Position numbers and translations under genes: made by a program. A DNA stretch of 64,000 nucleotides. Origin: Microbacterium sp. LWH3-1.2 (GTDB lineage: Bacteria > Actinomycetota > Actinomycetes > Actinomycetales > Microbacteriaceae). The notes beneath the pieces were generated by a model that did not search any database, was not told where the DNA came from, and was given only the letters and a program-made list of their open reading frames with translations. The stretch is from positions 3,100,001 to 3,164,000 of the forward strand of contig NZ_JBEGIK010000001.1 in the NCBI RefSeq assembly GCF_040675855.1, read 5' to 3'. This document shows, one piece after another, positions 49,976 through 58,218 of this stretch (positions within the stretch are counted from its first letter, which is position 1; the number at the start of each line of letters is the position of its first letter).

Positions 49976-51175
49976 GTGAGCGATCTTCCCCGACTGACCG
50001 CGGCCGAGGCGGCCGCCCGCCTCGGCGTCAAACCCGAGTCGCTGTACGCCTACGTGTCACGAGGCCTGCTGTCGCGCGAGCGCGATGCCGCCGGCTCGTC
50101 GTTCGATCCGCTGGAGGTCGAGGCGTTCGCGCGACGACGCAGGCGCTCACCCGGAGCTGTCCCCGGTTCGCCGACCCCCGGCAGCCCGCTCATGGTGCTC
50201 GACACCCGGCTCGCTCATATCGACGACGACGAGCTGCACTATCGCGAGCGGTCGGCGGCGCAGCTGGCCCGCGACGCCTCGTTCGAGGACGTCGTGACCT
50301 GGGTGTGGGACGTCTCCACGCTCCGCGCTCCCTCACCCGCCGACGTCGCCGTCGCCCGGGGCACGATCGCGGCGCTGGGCCCGGCGGCCCGGCCGCTCGA
50401 CCGGCTTCTCGTCGCGGTGTCGGCCCTCGCAGCCACCGACCCGCTGCGCGATGATCCGGATCCGTCACAGCTTCTGCGCGCGGGCGCGCGGCTCGTGACG
50501 GGGCTGCCCGCCGCACTCGCCGTCGCCGACGAGCGTGCCAGCGTCGCGCAGACGCTGTGGCGGGCACTCGCTTCGCGCGATCTGCCCGGCGGATCCCGGC
50601 TTATCGACGCGGCGCTGGTGCTCGTCATCGACCACGACCTCGCCGCCTCGACCCTCGCCGCGCGCGTCGCCGCCTCGGCGCGCGCGTCCGGATACGCGGT
50701 CGTCACCGCCGCACTCGGCGCGTTCGATGCGCCGCTGCACGGCACCGCGAGCGGGGCGGCGGCGCACCTGCTCCGCGCCATCCGCGATGGCGACGACCCC
50801 GCGACAGCCATCGCGCGCACCGTCCGCGCCGGGCGCAGCGGCGTCCCGGGCTTCGGCCAGCCGCTGTATGCCGGCGGCGACATGCGCGCGAGGGTGCTCT
50901 TCGAGCTGCTGCGCGACGCGCCGGAGAGCGCAGGCGTGCTCGCCGCGGTGGACGCCGTCGCGGACGAGGTGGCGCGCCGCGCCGACATGCGGCCGAACCT
51001 CGACCTCGCGTTGGCCGCTCTCACCCTCTGGGCGGAGATGCCCGACGACGCCGCGTCGGTGATCTTCGCGATCGGGCGAATCGTCGGCTGGATCTCGCAC
51101 GCGGTGGACGAGTACGACGAACGCCCGATGCGCCTGCGACCGCGGGGGCGCTACGTGGGTCCTGCTCCCGAGTGA
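49976..51175 (+). CDS. Helix-turn-helix/citrate synthase fusion protein
   Basis: 399 aa from GTG 49976. Residues ~5-55 are a MerR/excisionase-type HTH (LTAAEAAARLGVKPESLYAYVSRGLLSRERDAAG), then a Pro/Arg linker, then a citrate-synthase domain (~72-395): VIDHDLAAST (H220), APLHGTASG (H255), GFGQPLYAGGD and RPNLDLALAAL (D343). The second catalytic His (GFGH in active enzymes, and in the divergent neighbour) is Gln (Q295). The combination suggests a regulator that senses a CoA thioester or citrate-like ligand rather than an efficient synthase; this is inference. It is divergent from a second family member, and its 3' end overlaps the convergent hydrolase gene by 25 bp. Confidence 0.87.
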   Translation: MSDLPRLTAAEAAARLGVKPESLYAYVSRGLLSRERDAAGSSFDPLEVEAFARRRRRSPGAVPGSPTPGSPLMVLDTRLAHIDDDELHYRERSAAQLARDASFEDVVTWVWDVSTLRAPSPADVAVARGTIAALGPAARPLDRLLVAVSALAATDPLRDDPDPSQLLRAGARLVTGLPAALAVADERASVAQTLWRALASRDLPGGSRLIDAALVLVIDHDLAASTLAARVAASARASGYAVVTAALGAFDAPLHGTASGAAAHLLRAIRDGDDPATAIARTVRAGRSGVPGFGQPLYAGGDMRARVLFELLRDAPESAGVLAAVDAVADEVARRADMRPNLDLALAALTLWAEMPDDAASVIFAIGRIVGWISHAVDEYDERPMRLRPRGRYVGPAPE

Positions 51176-51849
51176 GTCCGCCGCAGCCACTCGGCGACGC
51201 CCCGTGCGAGGTCGGCCGCGATGTCGGCCGCCGGGCGTTTGCGGCCCTTCACGTCGAACGAGTGCCCGCCGCCGTCGATCCAGGCGATGTCGGCGATCCG
51301 GCAGGACGCAACCGCCTCTTCGAGCTGCTCGTGCGGGTCGATGAACGGGTCGTTGGTCCCCTCCACGAAGAGCTGGGGCTGCGGCACGTCAGGCAGATGG
51401 GCGGTGCGGGCCTTGTCGGGCCTGCCCGGCGGGTGCAGCGGATAGCCGAGATACACGAGGCCGGCCGGATCGATGACGCCCTCGGCCGCCGCCATCGACG
51501 CCATGCGCCCGCCGTACGACTTGCCGATCGCGAACACCGGAGCGCCTACGGCGCGTTCTGCCAGTTCGGCATGCACCGCTGCCCACGTCGCGATGGCGTG
51601 CGCCGCGGGTCCCGGCATCCGTCTTCCTGCTTCCACGTACGGGAAGTTGAATCGCAGCGTGGCGACGCCCTCCTGCGCGAGCGCGTCGGCGAAGCCGGTG
51701 AGGAACGGATGCCGATACCCCGCGCCCGCGCCGTGCGCCACGGCCGCGAACGCCCATGCCGACGACGGCATGACGAGGTCAGCCGAGACCTCGACACCCT
51801 CATTCGGGAGCGGGACGGAGATCCGCGAGGAACCGCCGTCTGGGGTCAT
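51151..51849 (-). CDS. Alpha/beta hydrolase (dienelactone hydrolase/KANL3-TEX30-like)
   Basis: 232 aa from ATG 51849. The fold and catalytic triad are readable: nucleophile elbow AIGKSYGGRM (S111), acid in VEGTNDPF (D167) and GGGHSF (H196); HGAGAGYRHPFL at ~39-50 supplies the oxyanion region. The group comprises small cytoplasmic esterase- or hydrolase-like proteins of unproven substrate. Its ATG overlaps the stop of the upstream general-stress-type gene by 4 bp (ATGA), so they form a coupled pair, and its 3' end overlaps the HTH-citrate synthase gene by 25 bp in antisense. Confidence 0.88.
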   Translation of the reverse strand: MTPDGGSSRISVPLPNEGVEVSADLVMPSSAWAFAAVAHGAGAGYRHPFLTGFADALAQEGVATLRFNFPYVEAGRRMPGPAAHAIATWAAVHAELAERAVGAPVFAIGKSYGGRMASMAAAEGVIDPAGLVYLGYPLHPPGRPDKARTAHLPDVPQPQLFVEGTNDPFIDPHEQLEEAVASCRIADIAWIDGGGHSFDVKGRKRPAADIAADLARGVAEWLRRTHSGAGPT

Positions 51850-52547
51850 GCGCGCTTGCTGTCGTCGGCGCCCGAGGCGTCGGCCGCATCTTGTTCGGCG
51901 GACGAAGCCGGCTCGGCTCCTGCGGACTCGTCCGGCGTCGTCGGGGTGACGGAGCCCGCAGGGGCCTCGCCGTCGGGCCGGGGGACGACGCGCTCGCCGT
52001 ACTTGGGCGGCTCGGCGGGCTGAGCGGCGGGGCTCGGGGCGACAGGCGCCGCGGGGGCGGTCTGAACGACCGGTGCGACCGCCGCCTGCGGGCCGAGCAC
52101 CTGGCGTGCGCGGCCGACGCTGTTGTCGGTGACAGTGACCTCGTAGTGGTCCGCCACGACCTGCATCACCGAGGCGTAGTCGCGGCGGCGCCGCACGAAG
52201 GAGTAAGCAACGATGCTCAGCAGCATGCCGATCGCGATGCCGACGAAGAGGACGCCGACGAATGCCTGGATCGGCACGGACGGCGAGCCGATCACGAGGA
52301 TCGCCGAGAAGAGCAGGCCGAGGAGGAGCCCGTTCACCGCGCCGGAGCGCGCGGCAGACGCATAACCCAGGCGGCCGGTGATGCGCTCGATCGAGCGGAG
52401 TCCCTGCCCCACGATCGCGATGTCGCGCGCCGGGATGTCGGCCGCGATGAGAGACGACACCGCCTTCTGCGCCCCCTCATACGTCGGGAAGCTCGCCACG
52501 GTCGGACCGACCGCGTCGGAACTCTGCGGAGAGCGCCCTCCCATCAT
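51846..52547 (-). CDS. General-stress-protein-17M-like membrane protein
   Basis: 233 aa from ATG 52547 (GGGGAG at 6-base spacing; neighbouring ATGs at 52553 and 52544 are alternatives). The N-terminal domain (VASFPTYEGAQKAVSSLIAADIPARDIAIVG) is the GSP17M/YflT-like fold. Two membrane helices follow (AVNGLLLGLLFSAILVIG, AFVGVLFVGIAIGMLLSIVAYSF), then a short domain with ASVMQVVADHYEV and a long Pro/Ala-rich, then acidic, disordered tail. YflT-type proteins are stress-induced in Bacillus. Coupled by ATGA overlap to the alpha/beta hydrolase and divergent from the MgtE-N/CBS gene, with 46 bp between starts. Confidence 0.82.
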   Translation of the reverse strand: MMGGRSPQSSDAVGPTVASFPTYEGAQKAVSSLIAADIPARDIAIVGQGLRSIERITGRLGYASAARSGAVNGLLLGLLFSAILVIGSPSVPIQAFVGVLFVGIAIGMLLSIVAYSFVRRRRDYASVMQVVADHYEVTVTDNSVGRARQVLGPQAAVAPVVQTAPAAPVAPSPAAQPAEPPKYGERVVPRPDGEAPAGSVTPTTPDESAGAEPASSAEQDAADASGADDSKRA

Positions 52548-52593
52548 GGTCATCTCCCCATCCTCCCATGGCGCGCGGACTACGCTGGGACGT

Positions 52594-53889
52594 GTGAGCA
52601 CGCAGAGGGTTTTCGTCGCGCGCCTTTCCGGGTGCTCGGTCTTCGACCCCGCCGGCGACCGTCTCGGCAAGGTCCGCGACGTCGTCGTCATCTATCGCAA
52701 AGACGATCCGCCCCGCGTGATCGGGCTCATCGTCGAGATCCCCGGCCGACGCAACGTGTTCGTGTCGATCGGCCGCGTCACCTCCATCGCGACGGGTCAG
52801 GTCATCACGACCGGACTCATCAACGTCCGCCGCTTCCAGCAGCGCGGCGGCGAGGTGCGGGTCATGGCGGAGCTCCTCGGCCGCAAGGTGTTCTTCGCAG
52901 ACGGGTCTGGCACCGCGGTGATCGAAGACGTGGCCATCGAGCGCAACCGCCTCGGCGAATGGGATGTCGGCCAGCTCTTCCTGCGCAAGCCGAAGACGAG
53001 CGCCTCGCCCTTCGCCAAGGGGCCGACGACGTTCGCCAACTGGGACGCCGTACGCGAGCGCCAGGTGCCCGGCGAGGCGCAGTCCGCCGAGCAGCTGGTC
53101 GCGACATACTCCGAGCTGCGTCCCGCCGACCTCGCGAACACGCTGCTCGACCTCCCGGAGGAGCGACTGCTCGAGGTCGTGGAGGAGCTTCCCGACGACC
53201 GACTCGCCGACGCGCTCGAGGAGATGCCCGAAGAGGAGCAGGTCCACATCCTCGAGGCCCTGGACGACGAGCGTGCCGCCGACATCCTCGACGCCATGGA
53301 GCCCGACGACGCGGCCGACGTCCTCGGGCAGCTGCCCGAGGATCAGCGGGAGGAACTCCTCGAGCTCATGGAGCCCGAGGAGGCCGAAGACGTCCGCGCC
53401 CTCCTCAAGTACGGCCCCGACACCGCCGGCGGGCTGATGACGAGCGAGCCCATCGTGCTCTCCGCCGACGCGACCATCGCCGAGGCCCTCGCGCTCATCC
53501 GCCGTCACGAGCTGCACCCCGCGCTGGCGGCCGCCGTCTTCGTGACGCTCCCGCCGTACGAGACGCCCACGGGGCGCCTTCTCGGAACGGTGCACTTCCA
53601 GAGAATGCTGCGCTACCCGCCCCACGAGCGCCTCGGCGCGATCATCGACGACACGCTCGACCCCGTGCCGGCGACGGCTTCAGCCGCCGAGGTCGCGCGG
53701 CTGCTCGCCTCGTACAACCTCGTCTCGCTCCCCGTCGTCGATCCCGCCCATCGGCTGGTCGGCGCGGTCAGCGTCGACGACGTGCTCGACTATCTCCTTC
53801 CCGAGGACTGGAGATCGCACGATGCCGAGGAGGATGAACGCCCGGCATCCGTCCCCACCACGACCGCGAGCATTCCCAGGAGGCGCTGA
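52594..53889 (+). CDS. Soluble MgtE-N plus CBS domain protein
   Basis: 431 aa from GTG 52594. The N-terminal ~170 residues hold two PRC-barrel-like units (DPAGDRLGKVRDVVVIYRK and an analogous RKVFFADGSGTAVIEDVAIE). Residues ~170-275 are a MgtE N-terminal helical repeat domain (LPEERLLEVVEELPDDRLAD and similar acidic repeats), and ~275-410 a CBS pair (GGLMTSEPIVLSAD..., ASYNLVSLPVVDPAHRLVGAV). The MgtE transmembrane channel is missing, so this is the Mg-sensing half without transport. It starts a tight unit with DUF1003 (TGATG overlap) and mrp; in M. tuberculosis Rv1232c is, as I recall, the equivalent. Confidence 0.9.
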   Translation: MSTQRVFVARLSGCSVFDPAGDRLGKVRDVVVIYRKDDPPRVIGLIVEIPGRRNVFVSIGRVTSIATGQVITTGLINVRRFQQRGGEVRVMAELLGRKVFFADGSGTAVIEDVAIERNRLGEWDVGQLFLRKPKTSASPFAKGPTTFANWDAVRERQVPGEAQSAEQLVATYSELRPADLANTLLDLPEERLLEVVEELPDDRLADALEEMPEEEQVHILEALDDERAADILDAMEPDDAADVLGQLPEDQREELLELMEPEEAEDVRALLKYGPDTAGGLMTSEPIVLSADATIAEALALIRRHELHPALAAAVFVTLPPYETPTGRLLGTVHFQRMLRYPPHERLGAIIDDTLDPVPATASAAEVARLLASYNLVSLPVVDPAHRLVGAVSVDDVLDYLLPEDWRSHDAEEDERPASVPTTTASIPRRR

Positions 53890-54419
53890 TGGCACGCAAC
53901 ACCCGCCAGCCGTCGCTCGACGCGCCCCGCGGCCGCTCGGGCATGCTCCAGCGTTCCCCTCAGCCGTCCAGCGACCGATTCGGTCGATTCTCCGAGGCGT
54001 TCGCGCGCGCGATGGGCACGTCGGGCTTCCTGATCGGGATGACGATCTTCGTCGCCGTCTGGCTGACGTGGAACATCTTCATGCCGCCGCAGCTCCAGTT
54101 CGACCCTGCGGCGACCAACTTCACGCTGCTGACGCTGATCCTGTCGCTGCAGGCGTCCTACGCTGCGCCCCTCATCCTCTTGGCGCAGAACCGTCAGGAC
54201 GACCGCGACCGCGTGCAGATCGAGCAGGACCGGCAGCGTGCCGAGCGCAACCTCGCCGATACCGAGTACCTCGCCCGCGAGGTCGTCGCGCTGCGGATGG
54301 CCGTGAACGACTTCGCGGACCAGGTCGTCACGCGCGATGTGCTCCGCACCGAGTTGCGCACCCTCCTCGAGAAGCTCGAGAGCACGCCCGGGGCCGACGA
54401 CGGCGGCACTGCACGATGA
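53889..54419 (+). CDS. DUF1003 membrane protein
   Basis: 176 aa, ATG overlapping the previous stop (TGATG). Two membrane helices: SGFLIGMTIFVAVWLTWNIF and TLLTLILSLQASYAAPLILLAQ, the DUF1003 core with the conserved SLQASYAAPLILLAQNRQ. A charged coiled-coil-like C-terminus (QDDRDRVQIEQDRQRAERN) follows. Function unknown; the constant pairing with MgtE-N/CBS proteins suggests it is the membrane partner of the soluble magnesium sensor, which is inference. Its stop overlaps the mrp start by 4 bp. Confidence 0.92.
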   Translation: MARNTRQPSLDAPRGRSGMLQRSPQPSSDRFGRFSEAFARAMGTSGFLIGMTIFVAVWLTWNIFMPPQLQFDPAATNFTLLTLILSLQASYAAPLILLAQNRQDDRDRVQIEQDRQRAERNLADTEYLAREVVALRMAVNDFADQVVTRDVLRTELRTLLEKLESTPGADDGGTAR

Positions 54420-55567
54420 GCCCGGCCTCCGCGGACGCCGTCCGCGCCGCTGTCGGCGCCGTCCCCGACCCCGAGCTGCGCCGCCCGATCGGCGAGCTCG
54501 ACATGGTCCGCGAGATCTCGGTGGACGGCCATGTCGCACACGTGGCGATCGCGCTGACCATCGTGGGCTGTCCCGCCGCGGACCGGATCGCGGCCGACGT
54601 GCGCGCGGCCGCAGCATCCGTGTCGGGGATCACGGATGTCGCGCTCGAGGTGGGTGTCATGACGCCGGCCGAGCGGCACGCCCTCACCGAGCGGCTACGC
54701 GGCGGCCGTGCCCGCGAGATGCCGTTCGGCCCCGGCACGCTCACGCGCGTCATCGCCGTCACGAGCGGCAAGGGCGGCGTCGGCAAGTCCACGGTCACCG
54801 CGAACCTCGCCGCCGCGCTGGCCGCCCGGGGGCTCGCCGTTGGCCTCATCGATGCCGACGTGCACGGGTTCTCCATCCCCGGCCAGCTGGGGCTCGTCGC
54901 GGCCGACGGCACGGTACCGCAGCCGACGCGCGTCGACGACCTCATGCTGCCGCCGGTCGCCCACGGGGTGAAGGTGATCTCGATCGGCATGTTCCTGCGC
55001 CGCGCCGAAGGCGACGCACCGGTCGGCGCCATCGCATGGCGCGGACCGATGCTGCACCGCACGGTGCAGCAGTTCCTCACGGACGTGTACTTCGGCGATC
55101 TCGACGTGCTCCTGCTCGACATGCCCCCCGGCACGGGCGATGTGGCCATCTCGGTCGGACAGCTGCTGCCCAACGCCGAGGTGCTCGTCGTGACGACACC
55201 CCAGGCCGCCGCTGCAGACGTCGCCGTACGCAGCGGCGTCGTCGCGCGTCAGACCGGCCAGCGCGTCATCGGCGTGATCGAGAACATGGCCGCGATGATG
55301 CTTCCCGACGGCACGACGATAGACGTGTTCGGAGCCGGGGGCGGTGCCGCGGTCGCCGAGTCGCTGTCTCAGTCCGACGCCGAGGTCCCCCTGCTGGCTT
55401 CGGTCCCGCTCAGCCCGACGCTGCGCGCGGACGCGGATGCCGGCACCCCGGCGGTCATCGTGCACCCCGACGATCCCGCGGCGCGCGCCATCTCGGGCCT
55501 CGCCGAGACTCTGGCCCAGACGCCCCGCGGGCTGTCCGGGCGCGCTCTGCCGTTCCGCCCGCGCTGA
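54416..55567 (+). CDS. Mrp/ApbC-type P-loop ATPase without the CxxC motif
   Basis: 383 aa from ATG 54416 (ATGA overlap with DUF1003). The N-terminal ~90 residues are a MIP18/DUF59 domain with the family Cys in IVGCPAAD (C52). The ATPase part has the deviant Walker A SGKGGVGKST (117-126), LIDADVHGFS, LLDMPPGTGD and the Mrp mark WRGPM. Mrp proteins carry and deliver Fe-S clusters using a C-terminal CxxC; here that region reads ENMAAMMLPDGTTIDVFG with no cysteine, as I also recall for M. tuberculosis Mrp. Fe-S carrier function by the classical site is therefore doubtful. Confidence 0.92.
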   Translation: MSPASADAVRAAVGAVPDPELRRPIGELDMVREISVDGHVAHVAIALTIVGCPAADRIAADVRAAAASVSGITDVALEVGVMTPAERHALTERLRGGRAREMPFGPGTLTRVIAVTSGKGGVGKSTVTANLAAALAARGLAVGLIDADVHGFSIPGQLGLVAADGTVPQPTRVDDLMLPPVAHGVKVISIGMFLRRAEGDAPVGAIAWRGPMLHRTVQQFLTDVYFGDLDVLLLDMPPGTGDVAISVGQLLPNAEVLVVTTPQAAAADVAVRSGVVARQTGQRVIGVIENMAAMMLPDGTTIDVFGAGGGAAVAESLSQSDAEVPLLASVPLSPTLRADADAGTPAVIVHPDDPAARAISGLAETLAQTPRGLSGRALPFRPR

Positions 55568-55579
55568 CCGTGGCGCAGG

Positions 55580-55960
55580 TCAGGTCGCCTCGCTGTCGTA
55601 GGGCGTCGGGCCGTCGACGGGCACGCGGTACGGGGTCCGCACCGGCGTCGTCGGCGGCACGGGGGCAGCCTGCACCTGGGTCGCGGCGATGCTCGCGACC
55701 GGAGCATCGTCGAGCAGCGCCTCGCGGATGATGCGCCGGGGGTCGTACTGGCGAGGGTCGAGTGTGCGCCAGTCGACGTCGTCGAAATCCTCGCCCATCT
55801 CATCGCGCACGCGCGTCCGTGCGGTCGTCACCCACGCCCGTGCACGCTTGGTCAGCCCCGCGAGGGCCTCCGCATACCGGGGCAGCCGCTCGGGACCGAG
55901 GATGAGTGCCGCGACGAGTCCGATCAGCAGGAGCTTCTCGATCGTGAGGCCGAAGATCAT
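55580..55960 (-). CDS. tatB: TatB-like twin-arginine translocase subunit
   Basis: 126 aa. An N-terminal membrane helix (~5-21) ends in GPERLP (22-27), the TatA/TatB hinge motif, then an amphipathic helix (YAEALAGLTKRARAWVTTA) and an acidic, then Pro-rich tail. Length and tail favour TatB over TatA. TatB binds RR-signal substrates with TatC. It converges with mrp with 12 bp between the stops and is divergent from the O-methyltransferase gene. In M. tuberculosis sigE, rseA and htrA lie between the equivalent genes; they are missing here. Confidence 0.87.
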   Translation of the reverse strand: MIFGLTIEKLLLIGLVAALILGPERLPRYAEALAGLTKRARAWVTTARTRVRDEMGEDFDDVDWRTLDPRQYDPRRIIREALLDDAPVASIAATQVQAAPVPPTTPVRTPYRVPVDGPTPYDSEAT

Positions 55961-56032
55961 GCCTTCAGATTACCGCCGTGCCTGTGCGGTCAGCGCCGTG
56001 CGGCCGCGTAGGCTGACGAGCGGAGGATTCCG

Positions 56033-56668
56033 ATGGGAGAGCAGAACGCGAACCAGCGGTTCGTCGACGAGGCGACGAGCGAGCCGGAGCATATCGCACG
56101 TGCGCGCGCGCATGCGCTCGAGCTCGGCGCCGCCCCGGTCAGCCCCGCGATCGGAGCTCAGTGCGCGGTCATCGCCGCGGTGTCTCAGGCGCTCAACATC
56201 GTCGAGATCGGCACCGGTGCGGGCGTCTCGGGTCTATGGCTGCTGCACGGCTCCCCACGCGCGACCCTCACCACCATCGACAAGGAGCCGGAGCACCTCG
56301 GCGCCGCCCGTCAGGCCTTCGCCGAGGCCCGGATCCCCCCGGCACGCGCCCGATTCATCACCGGCCGCGCCTCGGAGGTGCTGCCGCGCATGAACGAGGC
56401 GTCCTATGACATCGTGCTCGTCGACGCCGATCCCGAGGGGGTCATCGAGTACGTCGAGCACGGTCTTCGCCTGGTCCGCGCCGGCGGGACGGTGCTGGTC
56501 CCCCGCGTGCTCTCCGGTGGCGCGGTCGCCGATCCGGTGCGCCGCGACCCGGTCACGACGTCGTACCGCTCGCTCATCCAGGAGACGCAGGCCTCCCCCG
56601 CGGTCATCGGCGCACTGTCGATCACGGGCGAGGGTCTGCTGCAGCTCACCACCGTCGCCACGTCCTGA
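56033..56668 (+). CDS. SAM-dependent O-methyltransferase (Rv1220c-like)
   Basis: 211 aa from ATG 56033. The SAM-binding motif I is VEIGTGAGVSGLWLL (57-71) and the post-motif acid and metal-binding region is DIVLVDADPEG, as in cation-dependent COMT-type methyltransferases, although the second metal ligand region is less clear. The small family member Rv1220c of M. tuberculosis sits in the same neighbourhood. Methyl acceptor unknown. Single-gene unit closed by a 34-bp palindromic terminator. Confidence 0.9.
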   Translation: MGEQNANQRFVDEATSEPEHIARARAHALELGAAPVSPAIGAQCAVIAAVSQALNIVEIGTGAGVSGLWLLHGSPRATLTTIDKEPEHLGAARQAFAEARIPPARARFITGRASEVLPRMNEASYDIVLVDADPEGVIEYVEHGLRLVRAGGTVLVPRVLSGGAVADPVRRDPVTTSYRSLIQETQASPAVIGALSITGEGLLQLTTVATS

Positions 56669-56684
56669 GGCTCGGACGAGGAAC

Positions 56685-56718
56685 GCGAACGGCCGGTCCG
56701 ATCGGACCGGCCGTTCGC
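56685..56718. terminator. Bidirectional palindromic terminator
   Basis: 16-bp perfect arms (56685-56700 and 56703-56718) around a 2-base centre, between the convergent ends of the O-methyltransferase gene (stop 56668) and the DUF3117 gene (stop 56730). Being nearly symmetrical it can serve both strands. Confidence 0.9.
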
Positions 56719-56729
56719 GCAACGAGCGA

Positions 56730-56903
56730 TTACGCGGCGTTGACGACGCCCCCCAGGACGTCGTAGAGCTCCTTGGCCTCAGCGTCGTTCACCGAGACGA
56801 CCAGACGACCGCCTCCCTCGAGCGGCACGCGCACGATGATGAGTCGACCCTCCTTCACGGCCTCCATCGGCCCGTCTCCGGTTCTCGGCTTCATGGCTGC
56901 CAT
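56730..56903 (-). CDS. DUF3117 small protein
   Basis: 57 aa, MAAMKPRTGDGPMEAVKEGR at the N-terminus, with ELYDVLGGVVNAA at the end. This is the DUF3117 family, a ~55-residue protein found almost universally in actinobacteria (Rv1211 in M. tuberculosis, as I recall), with unknown function. AAGGAG (56909-56914) is 5 bases from ATG 56903, which I prefer over the internal ATG 56894 used by some annotations. The 16-bp palindrome at its 3' end acts as terminator. Confidence 0.92.
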   Translation of the reverse strand: MAAMKPRTGDGPMEAVKEGRLIIVRVPLEGGGRLVVSVNDAEAKELYDVLGGVVNAA

Positions 56904-56994
56904 TGCGGCTCCTTTTCATCGATGGTCTGCACGTCAAGTTTATCGTGAGGGCCGACACCCCGGGCACGCCTGGGGAAAGCGGCATCCGATCCGG

Positions 56995-58218
56995 TCACGG
57001 GACCTGCCAGTTCGTGCTGCCCAGCGCATACATGTTGTAGATCCACCACCACTGGCCGACGAGGCATGCGACGAGCACGCCGATCCGCCATACGCGCGAG
57101 CGCGGAACCGCGAACGCGCCCCACAGCGGCGAGAGCGGCACCAGCAGCCGGAAGATGCTCGACTGCGGGAAGAACACGAGCAGGAGGTAGACGAGGTAGC
57201 TCGCGCTCCACAGGCGGATCTCGATGCCGAGCCGGCGCACCGGCGGCAGGGCGATCAGAGCTCCCGCGATGAGCAGCAGCCCGCCGCCCACGAGCGCGTA
57301 GCCGAGTGCGAGCGGCAGGTGCCACATCGTCTCGAACCAGTACGAAACGCCCGCGAGGAAGGGCTCGAGCGGCGTGAACGTGGCGTCACCGAGGACCCAG
57401 TTGCGCCGCCACGCCAGCTCGGTCGCAAGATACGCGTCCGGATCGCCCGTGACCCATCCCGCAATGAGCTGCCACGCGAATCCCGAGATCGCGGCGAGGA
57501 GGCCCGCGGCGATGATGTGGGCGATCTCCTGGCCTCGTAGCGGCTCGCGCCCCCGCGTGAACCAGCGCCAGATCCCGAAGAGCGCGAGGAACAGCGCGAA
57601 CGCCAGCACACCGGGGCGCGTGAACGCCATCAGCGGGATGAGCGCGTACAGCCACGCATATCGTCGGCGGGCGACGGCCAGGAGAGCGCAGAACAGCCAG
57701 AACAGGCTGAGCGCCTCGGCGTAACCGACATGGAAGAGCGCCGCCAGCGGGCCGCTGGCGAAGAACGCCACAGCCCAGAGGGTGGCCGACTCGTCCAGCC
57801 GCATCCGCAGCAGGTAGTAGAGGGCGACGGATGCCCCGTACCCGGCGACGAGCGAGACGATCAGGGCACCGATCTGCCAGAGGCCGAAGGGCGTCGACAC
57901 CGCCTGCGCGAGCCATGGATAGATGGGGAGGAACGCCCACGCGTTCTCGGCGACCTGCCCGGAGTCGGTGAGCGGCAGGCGGCTCGGGTAGCCGGATGCG
58001 GCGACGACCCAGTACCACATGCCGTCCCACGCGACGACGGTGTCGCCGAGGCGGGCATCCGCGCCCATCCGCGACGTGAGTCCGGAGAGCTCGGTGGCGG
58101 CGAAGAGGAACAGAGTGGTGACGATCCTTGCCGCGACGTAGATCGCTGCCACTCGCACGGCGGTCCGCGCGGCGGACGAACGTGCCGCCGGCGTTGACGT
58201 CAGCTGCTCGCCAGCCAC
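56995..58218 (-). CDS. Polytopic mannosyltransferase-like (GT-C) membrane protein
   Basis: 407 aa from GTG 58218. About ten hydrophobic helices cover the chain. The first periplasmic loop holds VAWDGMWYWVVAASGYP, matching the DxD/E-type acidic motif of GT-C transferases such as the GPI mannosyltransferase PIG-V relatives, which take polyprenyl-phosphate sugars as donors. AAALFHVGYAEALSLFW-type sequence in the middle is typical of the same family. It would add a sugar outside the membrane to a lipid, protein or polymer; acceptor unknown. The 5' end overlaps dapE by 19 bp on the same strand. Confidence 0.83.
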   Translation of the reverse strand: MAGEQLTSTPAARSSAARTAVRVAAIYVAARIVTTLFLFAATELSGLTSRMGADARLGDTVVAWDGMWYWVVAASGYPSRLPLTDSGQVAENAWAFLPIYPWLAQAVSTPFGLWQIGALIVSLVAGYGASVALYYLLRMRLDESATLWAVAFFASGPLAALFHVGYAEALSLFWLFCALLAVARRRYAWLYALIPLMAFTRPGVLAFALFLALFGIWRWFTRGREPLRGQEIAHIIAAGLLAAISGFAWQLIAGWVTGDPDAYLATELAWRRNWVLGDATFTPLEPFLAGVSYWFETMWHLPLALGYALVGGGLLLIAGALIALPPVRRLGIEIRLWSASYLVYLLLVFFPQSSIFRLLVPLSPLWGAFAVPRSRVWRIGVLVACLVGQWWWIYNMYALGSTNWQVP

